A stretch of 43,139 nt of DNA from Trichocoleus sp. (lineage in GTDB: Bacteria; Cyanobacteriota; Cyanobacteriia; Elainellales; Elainellaceae): contig DATNQD010000057.1 in assembly GCA_036702865.1 (NCBI GenBank), positions 1 through 43,139 on the forward strand. Reading direction: 5' to 3'. Made by a program: the position numbers and the translations under genes. Under the pieces are notes generated by a model. That model was not told where the DNA came from, did not search any database, and saw only the letters and a program-made list of their open reading frames with translations. Within the stretch, counting starts at the first letter, position 1; each line of letters starts with the position of its first letter. Positions 1-9,300 of the stretch are shown here, one piece after another.

Positions 1-381
1 ATAGATAGTTCTGTGATTGCTAAAAGTTTTATCTAGCAAGGCTTCTAACCTTTTTGGTTTAGCAATTCTTCATGCTAATTGGTATAAGAGTATAAGATTC
101 CCACGCTATTTTCATACTCCCAAAGTGACAAAGGAGGGTTATCTTACCATTGACCAGTTTTTGTGACACAACCCAAATTAGTTACAGATTCCTGCAAATC
201 AGTTTGCATAAGATAGCAAACAGGTTATCAGGAATTCCGATACAACCTTGCAAAAAATCAGAATGTGTTTGATGACAGATCTGCGTATTGTATGAGACAT
301 AGAAGTTCAAGTCCAGAGAACGAAATTTGCTCTAGAACAATGAGCTTCTTAATGATGTTACTTATAATCAGGAGAAAGACA
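1..381. other. Leader region with no recognised gene
   Basis: I see no convincing coding region here. A reading frame continuous with the downstream precursor runs upstream of it, but it lacks a plausible ribosome-binding site and does not look like a leader peptide. A weak 6-bp inverted repeat (TTGCTA at 17-22, TAGCAA at 34-39) is present. The promoter of the peptide operon presumably lies in this stretch, but I could not assign -35 and -10 boxes with confidence. Confidence 0.4.
371..378 (+). promoter_or_regulatory. Ribosome-binding site that fixes the precursor start
   Basis: GGAGAAAG lies 3 bases before the ATG at 382 (GGAG core 7 bases before). It selects the 53-aa precursor over longer in-frame starts at 265 and 340, which have no such site. 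Confidence 0.7.
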
Positions 382-543
382 ATGCAATCGATTGAAAATA
401 ACGCCCTGTTCTCTGATCTCTCAGCTGATGAGCAAGCCGAACTTAATGGTGGGTATCGCTGTGTTTGGGCTTGGATTTTACAGAGAGTCCGTGTTGGCTA
501 CTTCTTTGTAATACGATATGTCCGTGTGGTTCGCTGCTACTAA
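382..543 (+). CDS. Double-glycine precursor of an arenicin-like hairpin peptide
   Basis: This 53-aa precursor is the likely substrate of the C39 transporter that follows. Residues 1-24 form a leader ending in LSADEQAELNGG, the classic double-glycine motif cut by C39 peptidases. The predicted core (25-53) is 29 residues with six Arg, no Asp or Glu, eight aromatic residues and exactly two Cys, at core positions 3 and 28. It opens with RCVWAW, has a Gly at the midpoint (core 15) and closes with VVRCY. Alternating Arg/Val/aromatic residues on either side of the Gly suggest a two-stranded beta-hairpin closed by a terminal disulfide. From established knowledge, arenicin of the lugworm has the same plan (RWCVYAY at the start, RRCW at the end, about 21 residues). 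Antimicrobial function is inference; the leader and the cysteine layout are seen directly. Confidence 0.85.
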   Translation: MQSIENNALFSDLSADEQAELNGGYRCVWAWILQRVRVGYFFVIRYVRVVRCY

Positions 544-643
544 ACAACTTACTGACGATCGTAGATCGAAATGTTCTTTCAAGGTGCTGATTCTAGCTTA
601 ATCAGCGATTGGTAATTCCTTGGTAAACTCAGCAACATATTAG

Positions 644-672
644 AGGCATTTCTCTTGTGGAAGTGCCTTTTT
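644..672 (+). terminator. Rho-independent terminator after the precursor gene
   Basis: A 9-bp stem (AGGCATTTC at 644-652 with GAAGTGCCT at 660-668, one T-G wobble) and a 7-base loop are followed directly by a run of five T. It lies 100 bases after the precursor stop and 130 before the transporter. It probably keeps precursor mRNA in excess, with partial read-through into the export genes. Confidence 0.75.
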
Positions 673-801
673 CATTTCTAGAGCAATGCACTTGCAGGTT
701 TCAGTAAGCCACCTGACGAAGTTCAGTAAAACGCAATTCTCATTCTTCTGAGTAAATTAGCAGGTTCCCAGAATGCAAGTTTATCAAGCTTTCCGTAAGG
801 T

Positions 802-3015
802 ATGAGAAACCAACAAAAGATGTTGCTTGAGGAGAACACTGTGAGATATCCATTCATTGAACAGCACAGCGAAGAGGATTGCGGCGCAGCCTGCCTTGCC
901 TCGATTGCTAAGCACTATGGTTTAAAGATGACTGTCCGCCAAATTCGTGATTTAGTTGGCACAGGACAGCGAGGTACCAACCTCTGGGGACTTCAGCAAG
1001 GAGCAACACAATTAGGATTTACGACTCGTCCAGTGAGAGTCTCTGCGGATGTGCTCAATCGGCTGCACGAAATCCCGCTTCCTGCAATTATTCATTGGCA
1101 TGGTAGCCACTGGGTTGTTCTCTACGGCAGGCGGCAGCAGCGGTTTGTAGTTGTTGATCCGGCGATCGGGGTACGTCATCTCTCTGCTAGGGAATTGACT
1201 GAGGGATGGGTAGATTGGGTTATGCTTCTACTTGAACCGGACGTGACTGGGTTAAAAGCACAACCTGAACAAAAAGAAACAGGATTGCGTCGGTTTTTAC
1301 AGCGAGTCTGGGTACATCGCACCATCATAGCTCATGCCCTGGTGATTAATATTGTTGTTGGTTTGTTGTCTCTGGCATCTCCAATTTTGCTACAGATTCT
1401 TACTGATGATGTACTGATTCGAGAAGACTTCTATTTGCTCAACACGATTGCAATTGTTGTCATCATTATGACCTTGGTGAGCAACAGCTTGGAACTCGTG
1501 CAGTCTAATTTAGTGACTCATTTTGCTCAGCGCTTAGAACTAGGAATGGTTTTCGAGTTTTGTCAGACGATTCTGCAGTTGCCATTGAGTTACTATGAAT
1601 CGCGACGCAGTGGTGAAGTAATTAGCCGATTACAGGATATCCAACAGCTAAACTATCTCATTTCTCAAGTTGTTGTCAGCCTACCTAGTCAATTCTTTGT
1701 TGCACTGATTTCCTTTGGATTGATGCTATTTTATAGCTGGAAACTCAGTTTATTCTCGATCGCTTTTGCGATTTTAATGACGGGCTCTACAGTGATATTT
1801 CAGCCAGTTCTCCAGCGTAAAATTCAGCAGACGCTCATCACTGATGCAGAGAATCAGGGCATTTTGGTTGAAACCTTTAAGGGCGCACTCACATTGAAAA
1901 CCCTGGACGCTGTGCCTCAATTTTGGCATGAGTTTCAGAGCCGTTTTAGCCGATTAGCAGGCTACAATCTTCGCACCAATCAAATCAGTGTTTTAAATAA
2001 CTCTTTTTCTGGTTTAGTATCTGGAGTTGGCAGTATTGGATTACTCTGGTTCGGCGGGCATTTAGTAATGAATTCGACTGAAAATTTGAGTATTGGGCAG
2101 CTGCTTGCGTTTAAGGCAATGCAAGATAATTTTGTCAATCTTATTGCCACTGTGATTAACTTTATTGATGAGTTTACTAGAGCAAAAGCAGCAGCGCAGA
2201 GGCTTTCAGAAGTTACAGAAATGGCTTCAGAAGATACAGAAAATCGTAATAAACTAGATGCAAACATTCCAGCAGATGCGACGATTGAATGTCGTGATTT
2301 GCACTTCGATTATGCCGATCGCACCAATCTCTTCAAACACTTCTCAGTACAAATTCCTGGTGGTCAGTTCACTGCACTCATTGGTCAATCTGGCTGTGGC
2401 AAAAGTACTTTAGTTAAACTCATTGCCGGACTCTATCCCCTTCAGGCAGGCACTATTCATATTGGCGATTACAATCAGCAGGATCTCTCGTTAAATAGCT
2501 TACGACAGCAGATTGTTTTAGTGCCGCAAGAACCACATTTCTGGAGCCGATCGATTATTGATAACTTCCAAATTGCTGCGCCAGAAGCTACATTTGATCA
2601 AATTGTCGAGGCTTGCCGAATCAGCGGAGCTGATGCCTTTATCAGCCGTTTACCTAACAGCTACCAAACAATTTTGGGAGAATTTGCCACCAACCTTTCA
2701 GGTGGACAACGGCAACGATTAGCCATTGCACGAGCTTTAATTCACAATCCCTCTATTTTAATTCTAGATGAATCGACTTCTGGTCTTGATCCTTCTAGCG
2801 AAGCTGAATTAATCGATCGATTGCTAGATTATCGTCGAGGAAAGACAACGATTTTAATTAGCCATCGTCCTTCAGTGATTCAGCGTGCCGATTGGATTAT
2901 TTTGCTGGAGCAGGGACAGGTGAAATCTCAAGGTAGTCGAGCAGATATCCTAGCGCAAGCTGGAAATCATTTAGAAAGGCTCTATACGGATTCACCTTAC
3001 GCTTACGCCTCCTAA
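802..3015 (+). CDS. Peptidase C39-domain bacteriocin ABC transporter (PCAT)
   Basis: This inner-membrane transporter cuts the double-glycine leader and exports the peptide using ATP. The domains are in PCAT order. An N-terminal C39 cysteine peptidase (about 15-150) has the catalytic Cys27 in HSEEDCGAAC, a His in HWVVLY and an Asp in VVDPAIG. A six-helix ABC transmembrane domain (about 165-465) follows. The C-terminal ATPase has Walker A GQSGCGKST near 530, the signature LSGGQRQ near 632 and Walker B LILDES near 655. At 737 aa the length is normal. The ATG at 802 gives 13 extra N-terminal residues; a GTG at 841 with a good GAGGAG site is an equally good or better start. The adaptor gene follows within 40 bases. 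The substrate is inferred to be the precursor at 382-543. Confidence 0.95.
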   Translation: MRNQQKMLLEENTVRYPFIEQHSEEDCGAACLASIAKHYGLKMTVRQIRDLVGTGQRGTNLWGLQQGATQLGFTTRPVRVSADVLNRLHEIPLPAIIHWHGSHWVVLYGRRQQRFVVVDPAIGVRHLSARELTEGWVDWVMLLLEPDVTGLKAQPEQKETGLRRFLQRVWVHRTIIAHALVINIVVGLLSLASPILLQILTDDVLIREDFYLLNTIAIVVIIMTLVSNSLELVQSNLVTHFAQRLELGMVFEFCQTILQLPLSYYESRRSGEVISRLQDIQQLNYLISQVVVSLPSQFFVALISFGLMLFYSWKLSLFSIAFAILMTGSTVIFQPVLQRKIQQTLITDAENQGILVETFKGALTLKTLDAVPQFWHEFQSRFSRLAGYNLRTNQISVLNNSFSGLVSGVGSIGLLWFGGHLVMNSTENLSIGQLLAFKAMQDNFVNLIATVINFIDEFTRAKAAAQRLSEVTEMASEDTENRNKLDANIPADATIECRDLHFDYADRTNLFKHFSVQIPGGQFTALIGQSGCGKSTLVKLIAGLYPLQAGTIHIGDYNQQDLSLNSLRQQIVLVPQEPHFWSRSIIDNFQIAAPEATFDQIVEACRISGADAFISRLPNSYQTILGEFATNLSGGQRQRLAIARALIHNPSILILDESTSGLDPSSEAELIDRLLDYRRGKTTILISHRPSVIQRADWIILLEQGQVKSQGSRADILAQAGNHLERLYTDSPYAYAS
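829..834 (+). promoter_or_regulatory. Candidate ribosome-binding site for an internal GTG start of the transporter
   Basis: GAGGAG sits 6 bases before a GTG at 841. Starting there gives VRYPFIEQHSEEDCG, which places the catalytic Cys about 14 residues in, as is usual for C39 transporters. The ATG at 802 has only a weak GTAAGG immediately before it. Confidence 0.5.
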
Positions 3016-3055
3016 TTCGATATCAATCTTGCTCTTTTCAGCTCAATTAAACCCT

Positions 3056-4381
3056 ATGGTTAACAGCATTCGTCCCGTTCAAATTCAATCTTTTGAAAGC
3101 CACGATTTTTTGCCGCCCATTAGCCGCTGGACGTCTTTAGGAGGGATAATTCTAATTTGTACAATTGGCACAGCAATTTCGTTATCTGCAATTACACGAT
3201 ATAACGTTGTCGTAAAAGCGAATGCAACCATTCGTCCTACCGGTGAACTGCGAGTCGTTCAATCTGAACTAGAGGGCACAATTAAGCAAATTGCTGTAAA
3301 AGATAACCAGCAAATCAAGCGAGGGGAAGCTATTGCTTATCTAGATGATACAAAACTACACATTCAAGCAAGTCAGTTGCAGAGTAGCATTCAGCAACAG
3401 CAAACTCAAATGGAGCAAGTTGCCGCTCAGATTCGATTTCTCGAAACTCAAATTATGGCTGAATCACATTCAACCGAACGAGCAATCGCAAGCGCTCAGG
3501 CAGAAACAGTCCGCAATCAATGGGATTTGCAAGAGCGACAAACTACTGCTGAGGCAGGTTTCCAAGAGGCTCAGGTTTCGTTAGAACAGGCAAGCGATGA
3601 GTGGAATCGCTATCGTCAGCTTGCAGAAGTTGGTGCGATTTCGCAGCTACAGTCTAAGGAAAAAGAATCAGCTGTTCGCGCAGCAGCAGCGAGGTTGGAA
3701 CGAGCAAAAGCATCACTGAATCCTACGAATGCACCCGTGATCGTAGCTCAACAAAGTATTGCTCAGGAGCAAGCAAAAGGGGCAGCAACACTGGCAAATT
3801 TAAGAAAGGAGCGGGAAGCTTTAGTGCAACGGGAGTCAGAAATTCGATTGCAATTGATTCGCGAGCAAAAAGAATTGGAGCAAGCGAAGCGTGATTTGCA
3901 TCGTAGCGTGATTCGGGCAACCAGTAATGGAACGATTTTTCAGTTGAATGTTCTGAACCCACATCAAGTTGTTCGTTCGGGTGAAAGTATTGCTCAAATT
4001 GTGCCAGCCCAGACCCCACTGGTTGTTAAAGCCAATATCGCGAACCAAGACATCGAGCGGGTCAAAGTTGGGCAAACAGCGCAAGTGCGAATTGATGCTT
4101 GCCCTTACTCGGACTACGGCATTCTAGAGGGAACGGTTCAAGCGATCGCGCCAGACGCAGGGACTCAAACCAATAACTCAAATGCATCTGGGACGACTCA
4201 ACCGGCTGGGAGTGCCAATACCTTTACCGTCACGATCACCACGGAAGACTCAGTGTTAACGAAGGGACAGCGGCAATGTCAGATCCAGGCAGGAATGCAA
4301 GCAACTGCTCATATTGTCTCGCAGCAGGAAACATTCTTACAGTTTGTTCTAAGAAAAGCACGGCTCTGGACAGATTTGTAA
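3056..4381 (+). CDS. HlyD-family periplasmic adaptor (membrane fusion protein)
   Basis: This adaptor should link the C39 transporter in the inner membrane to an outer-membrane channel of the TolC type, none of which is encoded in the window. One N-terminal membrane helix (WTSLGGIILICTIGTAISL) is followed by the first half of a lipoyl/barrel-sandwich domain (ATIRPTGELRVVQSELEGTI). Next comes a long Gln/Glu/Ala-rich coiled-coil hairpin, then the returning half (RATSNGTIFQLNV) and a beta-barrel segment. The C-terminus carries a Ser/Thr/Asn-rich linker before the last strands. I chose the ATG at 3056; a TTG at 3029 would add nine residues, and neither has a strong ribosome-binding site. It is co-directional with the transporter and almost certainly in the same operon. 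Confidence 0.92.
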   Translation: MVNSIRPVQIQSFESHDFLPPISRWTSLGGIILICTIGTAISLSAITRYNVVVKANATIRPTGELRVVQSELEGTIKQIAVKDNQQIKRGEAIAYLDDTKLHIQASQLQSSIQQQQTQMEQVAAQIRFLETQIMAESHSTERAIASAQAETVRNQWDLQERQTTAEAGFQEAQVSLEQASDEWNRYRQLAEVGAISQLQSKEKESAVRAAAARLERAKASLNPTNAPVIVAQQSIAQEQAKGAATLANLRKEREALVQRESEIRLQLIREQKELEQAKRDLHRSVIRATSNGTIFQLNVLNPHQVVRSGESIAQIVPAQTPLVVKANIANQDIERVKVGQTAQVRIDACPYSDYGILEGTVQAIAPDAGTQTNNSNASGTTQPAGSANTFTVTITTEDSVLTKGQRQCQIQAGMQATAHIVSQQETFLQFVLRKARLWTDL

Positions 4382-4451
4382 TTACTGTTTTCTGCAACGT
4401 CAGGTATCTATTTCAGTAACCTAAGGTGCTGATGCAGATCAATCAATTGGC

Positions 4452-4511
4452 GAGAACTGTGAATTTGTTTTCTAGCACAGCTCTCTATTGTTAAATCAAC
4501 ACAATTTTTTG
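4452..4511 (+). terminator. Possible attenuator hairpins between adaptor and thioredoxin gene
   Basis: GAGAACTGTG (4452-4461) pairs with CACAGCTCTC (4476-4485) with one mismatch. Just downstream a short ATTGT/ACAAT stem runs into six T. Either could reduce read-through into the next gene; both are weaker than the terminator at 644-672. Confidence 0.35.
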
Positions 4512-4536
4512 TTTATCTACAGAAGGAGAAACAAGG

Positions 4537-5418
4537 ATGTTCATGTCAAATGCAGCTTATGCCCCCGTTCCTTTCCGCTCCAAAGGTCTCAAGGCAGGAG
4601 AAACTCATTTCTATTCTTTTGAAGTCACTGAGACACAAAAACAAGGAATGGGCTATAAACCCTTACTGCTGCAATATCTTTGTCACCTCACCGATCGGCG
4701 CTTTGTGTTTGAGCTTTTGTCCTCATCACCAGATGAAATGCTGTCCTCTACTTTACAGACAGTTAGTACTGTTCCAGCACAAGTAGTAAAACAAGAGTTA
4801 TCCTCACAAGAATCTTTTAGTCAAGGCAATGTCGTAGTCACTTTACCAAATACAAAAAATCAACTTGTATTTGAACTGGACTATGAAACGATCGCCGCTT
4901 TGAAAGTTGTTAGAACGCTTGGTGGTTCATATGCCAAAATTGTAGTTCAATCTGCGAACTCAGAGGAAAAAGCGATCGTGCTGGCGGTTCGTAATGTTTC
5001 TGGAAGTGGCAGGCAGCGTAACTGTGCCGGAGATTTTATAAGGCTTGGCAAAGAGTTGTTGTACTCAGATGACACTCAACTATCATCCTTATTTCAGTTT
5101 AATCCGAAAGCAGTGGCACGATTTACGCAAGATGTTCAAACGAGTGAAGTTCCCGTTTTAGTTGATTTCTGGGCACCGAACTGTGAACCCTGCCAGATTT
5201 TCAAGCCTGTTATTGACGAAGTTTTTACTCACTTCAATGACAGAATCAGGCTAATCAAGATCAATATTGAAGAAAACCCTAGCATTCCAATGCATTACAA
5301 CGTGAACTGTTTTCCAACTCTAATGTTATTCAAGTCAGGAACAATCGTAGAACAGGTGTCTGGTACAGTATCTGCAAAGCTTTTGATCAAGGTCTTGAAT
5401 AAACACCTTGTCGAATAA
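4537..5418 (+). CDS. Thioredoxin-domain protein with a novel N-terminal domain
   Basis: The C-terminal part (about 190-293) is a clear thioredoxin fold: VDFWAPNCEPC has the redox pair Cys216/Cys219, and FPT near 260 supplies the cis-Pro. The central pair is EP rather than the usual GP, which should shift the redox potential. The first roughly 185 residues are a mostly beta region I do not recognise; it contains extra Cys at about 49 and 163. There is no signal peptide, so the protein is probably cytoplasmic. The start ATG has a strong AGAAGGAGAA site 6 bases upstream. It follows the export genes of a two-cysteine peptide, so a role in the redox state or handling of that peptide is attractive, but this is inference from position only. 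Confidence 0.8.
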   Translation: MFMSNAAYAPVPFRSKGLKAGETHFYSFEVTETQKQGMGYKPLLLQYLCHLTDRRFVFELLSSSPDEMLSSTLQTVSTVPAQVVKQELSSQESFSQGNVVVTLPNTKNQLVFELDYETIAALKVVRTLGGSYAKIVVQSANSEEKAIVLAVRNVSGSGRQRNCAGDFIRLGKELLYSDDTQLSSLFQFNPKAVARFTQDVQTSEVPVLVDFWAPNCEPCQIFKPVIDEVFTHFNDRIRLIKINIEENPSIPMHYNVNCFPTLMLFKSGTIVEQVSGTVSAKLLIKVLNKHLVE

Positions 5419-5549
5419 GCTATCAGTCAAGAGCAACTATTACAGTGGGGAAATAGGTTTATGAAATCGTTCTGGTATCCCTACAGGCAATATTTCTATT
5501 ACGTTTCCCCTATTTTATTCATTGAAAATTGCTTATAAGGTAAATCATC

Positions 5550-5804
5550 GTGGCTATTTTGTCTTATCTGCCTTTAATCCGAGTTAAGCAACAACTCGAC
5601 GAGATTAGAATTAGTGACGCTAAAACTGCCAACATGATTTGTCAGCTCATTCCTGATCGGTGCCCTTTTGAACGTCGCATTTATTTGTTTGGTTATTTGA
5701 TCTGCTCAATTCCTCCCCTTTGTAAACTCAATCCTTTCTATAAGCAGTTGATGAGTTTACGTTCAAAAGCGGTAACATATCTTGCTGAAATTGAAGCAGA
5801 GTAA
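5550..5804 (+). CDS. Mo-dependent nitrogenase C-terminal-domain-like small protein
   Basis: This 84-aa protein carries the hallmark of the cyanobacterial Mo-nitro_C family in its second half: IPDRCPFERRIYLFGYLICSIPPLCKLNPFY, here split as CPFER at about 49-53 and IPPLCKLNP at about 67-75. Family members usually end with a short acidic Cys-containing tail, which is absent here. The family name comes from a domain fused to nitrogenase components; the free-standing proteins have no established function, and no nif gene is visible nearby. The GTG start at 5550 is preceded by ATAAGG. It is co-directional with the peptide-export genes and may be the last gene of that operon. Confidence 0.7.
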   Translation: MAILSYLPLIRVKQQLDEIRISDAKTANMICQLIPDRCPFERRIYLFGYLICSIPPLCKLNPFYKQLMSLRSKAVTYLAEIEAE

Positions 5805-5865
5805 GGCATTACTGACAGACTATTTGATCGAGCTTATGAAGTCTTAGACTCATCTGCCCAATACT

Positions 5866-6262
5866 AGCCGAGAGGGCCGGAGTGGAGCAATTCGGATTGG
5901 TACAGTGAATTTGGTGTTAATGGATAGAGCAGCAATTTCAATTGAGAGTCAAAGCAGAGGGCGAGCAGGCATATTCGCATTAGGGCAAATGACACACTTG
6001 ATGCAGAAGAGAGCAACGTCACTACTACGGACCCTCGTTCGTTTGGCGGTGACGTTCTTCTAGGGTGAAACTTTTCTGATTACTGGGTCAGGTGGATTGC
6101 CTTCTCGTCTTGGCGTTGCACCACTTTCCCCTTAATCCCATAGATAGGGTACGAATCAGAACTGAAAATAAGTCATTCTGGCAATTGGGAGATCCGATCG
6201 ATGAACCACAGGGATTATACCAGCTACCAGATTGACAATGTAGTAGCCGAGAGTGTTCCTGA
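5866..6262 (+). pseudogene. Decayed C-terminus of a TPS exoprotein (TpsA relic)
   Basis: Translation in shifting frames recovers a degraded copy of the C-terminus of the neighbouring exoproteins. The order is REGRSGAIRIGTVNLVL and MDRAAISIESQSRG, then after a frame change HIRIRAND...DAEESNVTTTD and SFGGDV. These are followed by ETFLITGSGGLP, VRIRTENKSFWQLGDPIDEPQG, YQLPD, and finally SREC. The intact gene has FLITGAGGLPP, VRTEISRDESSLWQ, EEPQGVYQLPNGE and SREC in the same order. At least two frameshifts, several stops and an internal deletion are needed. It lies just upstream of the intact exoprotein gene, which suggests a tandem duplication in which the upstream copy was lost. Confidence 0.8.
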
Positions 6263-6371
6263 AACAGAGTTGAAAAACTGGTATGCTGACAACCAGCAAA
6301 ATTGGGTGATTTGTGAGAGAAATCCTGATCGCGCAATTGGCTTTGTAATCAGGTAAAAGGAGCAGAAACTC

Positions 6372-9300
6372 GTGTTCTACAGTCGCCAGCACAGGAGCTT
6401 GCTTATTGCGGTTGGAATAGTAATCTTGGCAGTAACAGCCAACAAACCGAGTATTGCACGACCCATACCTGATGAAACCCTAGGAGAGGAGCGATCACGA
6501 GTTATCGATCGCAGCGAACGAGATTTTGATATTGACGGTGGAGCCAGACGAGGCGCAAATCTATTTCACAGCTTCCAAGAATTGGGTGTGGATGAAGGTG
6601 GTAGCGTTTATTTTTTGAATCCAGAAGGTGTTACGCATATCTTCAGCCGTGTTACCGGAGCCAGTCGATCGGACATTCTAGGAACATTAGGAGTAAGAGG
6701 TGCTGCCAACCTATTTTTAATGAATCCAAACGGAATTGTATTTGGACAAAATGCTCGGTTAGATGTGCAGGGATCATTTGCGGCAACCACAGCAAATGCG
6801 ATCGGGTTTAGTGAACAGGGGTTTTTTAGTGCCACCAATCCTGAAGTGCCGTCTCAACTTCTCACCGTTAATCCTTCGGCGTTTTTGTTTAACCAAATTC
6901 CTACTAGCAATATTATTAATCGTTCAGCCAGAGGGTTAACGTCTGGTGTCGGCTCTACGGTGCTGCTTCTAGGAGGAGATGTTGTTTTCGATCGCAGTCT
7001 TCTAATTGCACCAGCAGGCTTTATTGATGTAGGTGGACTATCTGGCACAGGAATTGTCTCCCTAGCTGGCAGCGAAGCACAACCAAGGTTAGCCTTTTCG
7101 GCAGGTTCGCCGCGCGCCGATGTCATTCTGAACGGAAGTGGAATAGCAGCACCTCAAGGTGGAGGAATACGTGTACAAAGCCGCAATCTGCAACTGAACA
7201 ATAGAGCACAATTAGCAACCAGTACGGGCGGTGCTGCCGATGGTTCTGGCATTCAACTCGATGCAACTGGCAATCTTGAAATTGTCAACAGCCGCGTCTT
7301 CGCAGGTGCAGGAGCAGCAGCAACCGGACAAAGTGGCAACATTCATATCAATGCAGGGAATCTGACTGTTCAAAATGCCACGGTTGAAACGCTAACTCAG
7401 GGAGCAGGTGCAGCAGGTTCAGTCCATATTCAAGCTGCAAATACAGCAACCCTCAATGCAGGTCGAATTCTGGCTGACGCTCGATCTGGCAGTACTGGGT
7501 CAGGTGGTAATGTTATTCTGCAGACCCCTGAACTGATTGCGAATAATAATAGCTTGATCTCCGCCTCAACATTTGGTGCTGGAGATGCCGGAGATCTAAC
7601 GTTGTGGGGCGATCGGCTCTTCCTCGACAATATGAGCTTGATCACGACGCAGACTAATGGCTTGGGCAATGCAGGCGATATCTGGGTTGATACCCAACAG
7701 CTACGGCTGCAAAACGGCACTCAGTTTGTTGCTAGCTCTTTCGGTGGTGGCAGCAGCGGAAATCTTTTGATTAATGCAGACCAAATTGACCTAGGTGGAA
7801 TTAGTAGTACAGGCAGGTTTAGTGGATTTCTCTCAGTCCTTGATGACAAGGCGATTGGTCAGGGAGGAGACATCTCTATTCAAACAGATCAGCTACGAAT
7901 TGAGGATGGCTTGATTAGTACAGGCACATTAGGGCAGGGCAGCGCTGGCAACATCGAGATTCATGCCGATCGAGCCAGCATCAACACAGGTTTAATTGAA
8001 GCTAATACAGGTGTACTCAATTATTTCGGCAATCAGCTTAAGGCAGCAGCAAACGGCAATAGCGGCAACATTACGATTCGTGCGAATCAGTTGGACTTAA
8101 ATGATGCTTTTATTCGTACTCAAGTTGGAGAACAAGCAAGAGGTAATGCTGGAAATATCTTGCTGAATGTGCAGCAGTTACGTTTATTCGGTAATTCTCA
8201 GGTAAGCACTGCCACTTATGGCAATGGCAACGCGGGTAACTTAGCCGTTCAAGCTGATCAAATGATTTTGCGTGGAGTCACCGACAATATTCCAACTGGA
8301 TTGTTTTCTCTCGTAGAGACGACTGGAAATGGACAAGGTGGCAGTATTTCAATTCAGGCAAACCAAATCCGGCTAGAGGATAACGCCACGATTACGGCTT
8401 CTACCTGGGGAAACGGCAATGCTGGGTTAATCACCATTCAAGCCGATCGCTTGTTTATCGACGATAGCTCCATCACAGCATTAATTAGGCGGGGAGCAGT
8501 TGGCAATGGCGGGAATATTCAGATTCAGACAAATCAACTACAAATTCAAAATAGTGGCGCAATCAATACTTCAACTCGTGGGAGAGGCAATGCCGGAAAC
8601 ACGACTATTCAGGCGGAAAGGATTGATCTCAATAACAGCCATATTATCAGCCAGGTATTAGAAGACGTTAATACCAATGGCAATAGTGGCAATATTACAA
8701 TTAACACACAGCAGTTAAATCTCCGCAACCGTGCTCAAGTTGACACAAGTACCTTTGCTAATGGAAGTGCAGGAAATATCATAGTGCAGGCAGATCAACT
8801 TACGCTCTCTAATAGCCTGATTAGTTCAGGAGTTGCACTACAAGGGCAGGGACAGGGTGGCAATCTGCGTTTAAATGTGGATCAACTGCAATTAATCGAC
8901 AGAGCCAGAATTTTAACGTCAAGCCTTGGCATAGGTAATGCAGGAACAATCACTATCCAGGGACAGCAGTTAGACATGCAAAATCGAAGTTCGATCAATG
9001 CTAGTACAACAGGTATGGGTCGCGGCGGTAACATTCTCCTCAATATCGATCGCATGAATCTCAACAACCGTTCAGTTATCGGTTCGGTCGAAGAGACAAC
9101 CGTGAATCAACGAGGCGGAAATATTACCATTCGTGCGGCAGAGCTAACATTGTCCAGTGAGTCAGCAATTACAGCGGCAGTACTGGGTACTGGAGCTGGC
9201 GGAGAGGTTGTCATTGCAGCCGATCGAATGGCATTTGATAATAGTTTGATCTCTACGGTTGTGGTTGAAGGTGCAAGCGGCAACGCAGGTAATATTACCT

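Noticed and set aside
3029-3055. TTG start for the HlyD-family adaptor
   Set aside because: An ATG at 3056 is available and the extra nine residues add no recognisable feature; no ribosome-binding site favours the TTG.
5461-5538. 25-codon frame MKSFWYPYRQYFYYVSPILF... just before the Mo-nitro_C gene
   Set aside because: Aromatic-rich and preceded by a G-rich stretch, but too short, with no leader motif and no known relative; chance cannot be excluded.
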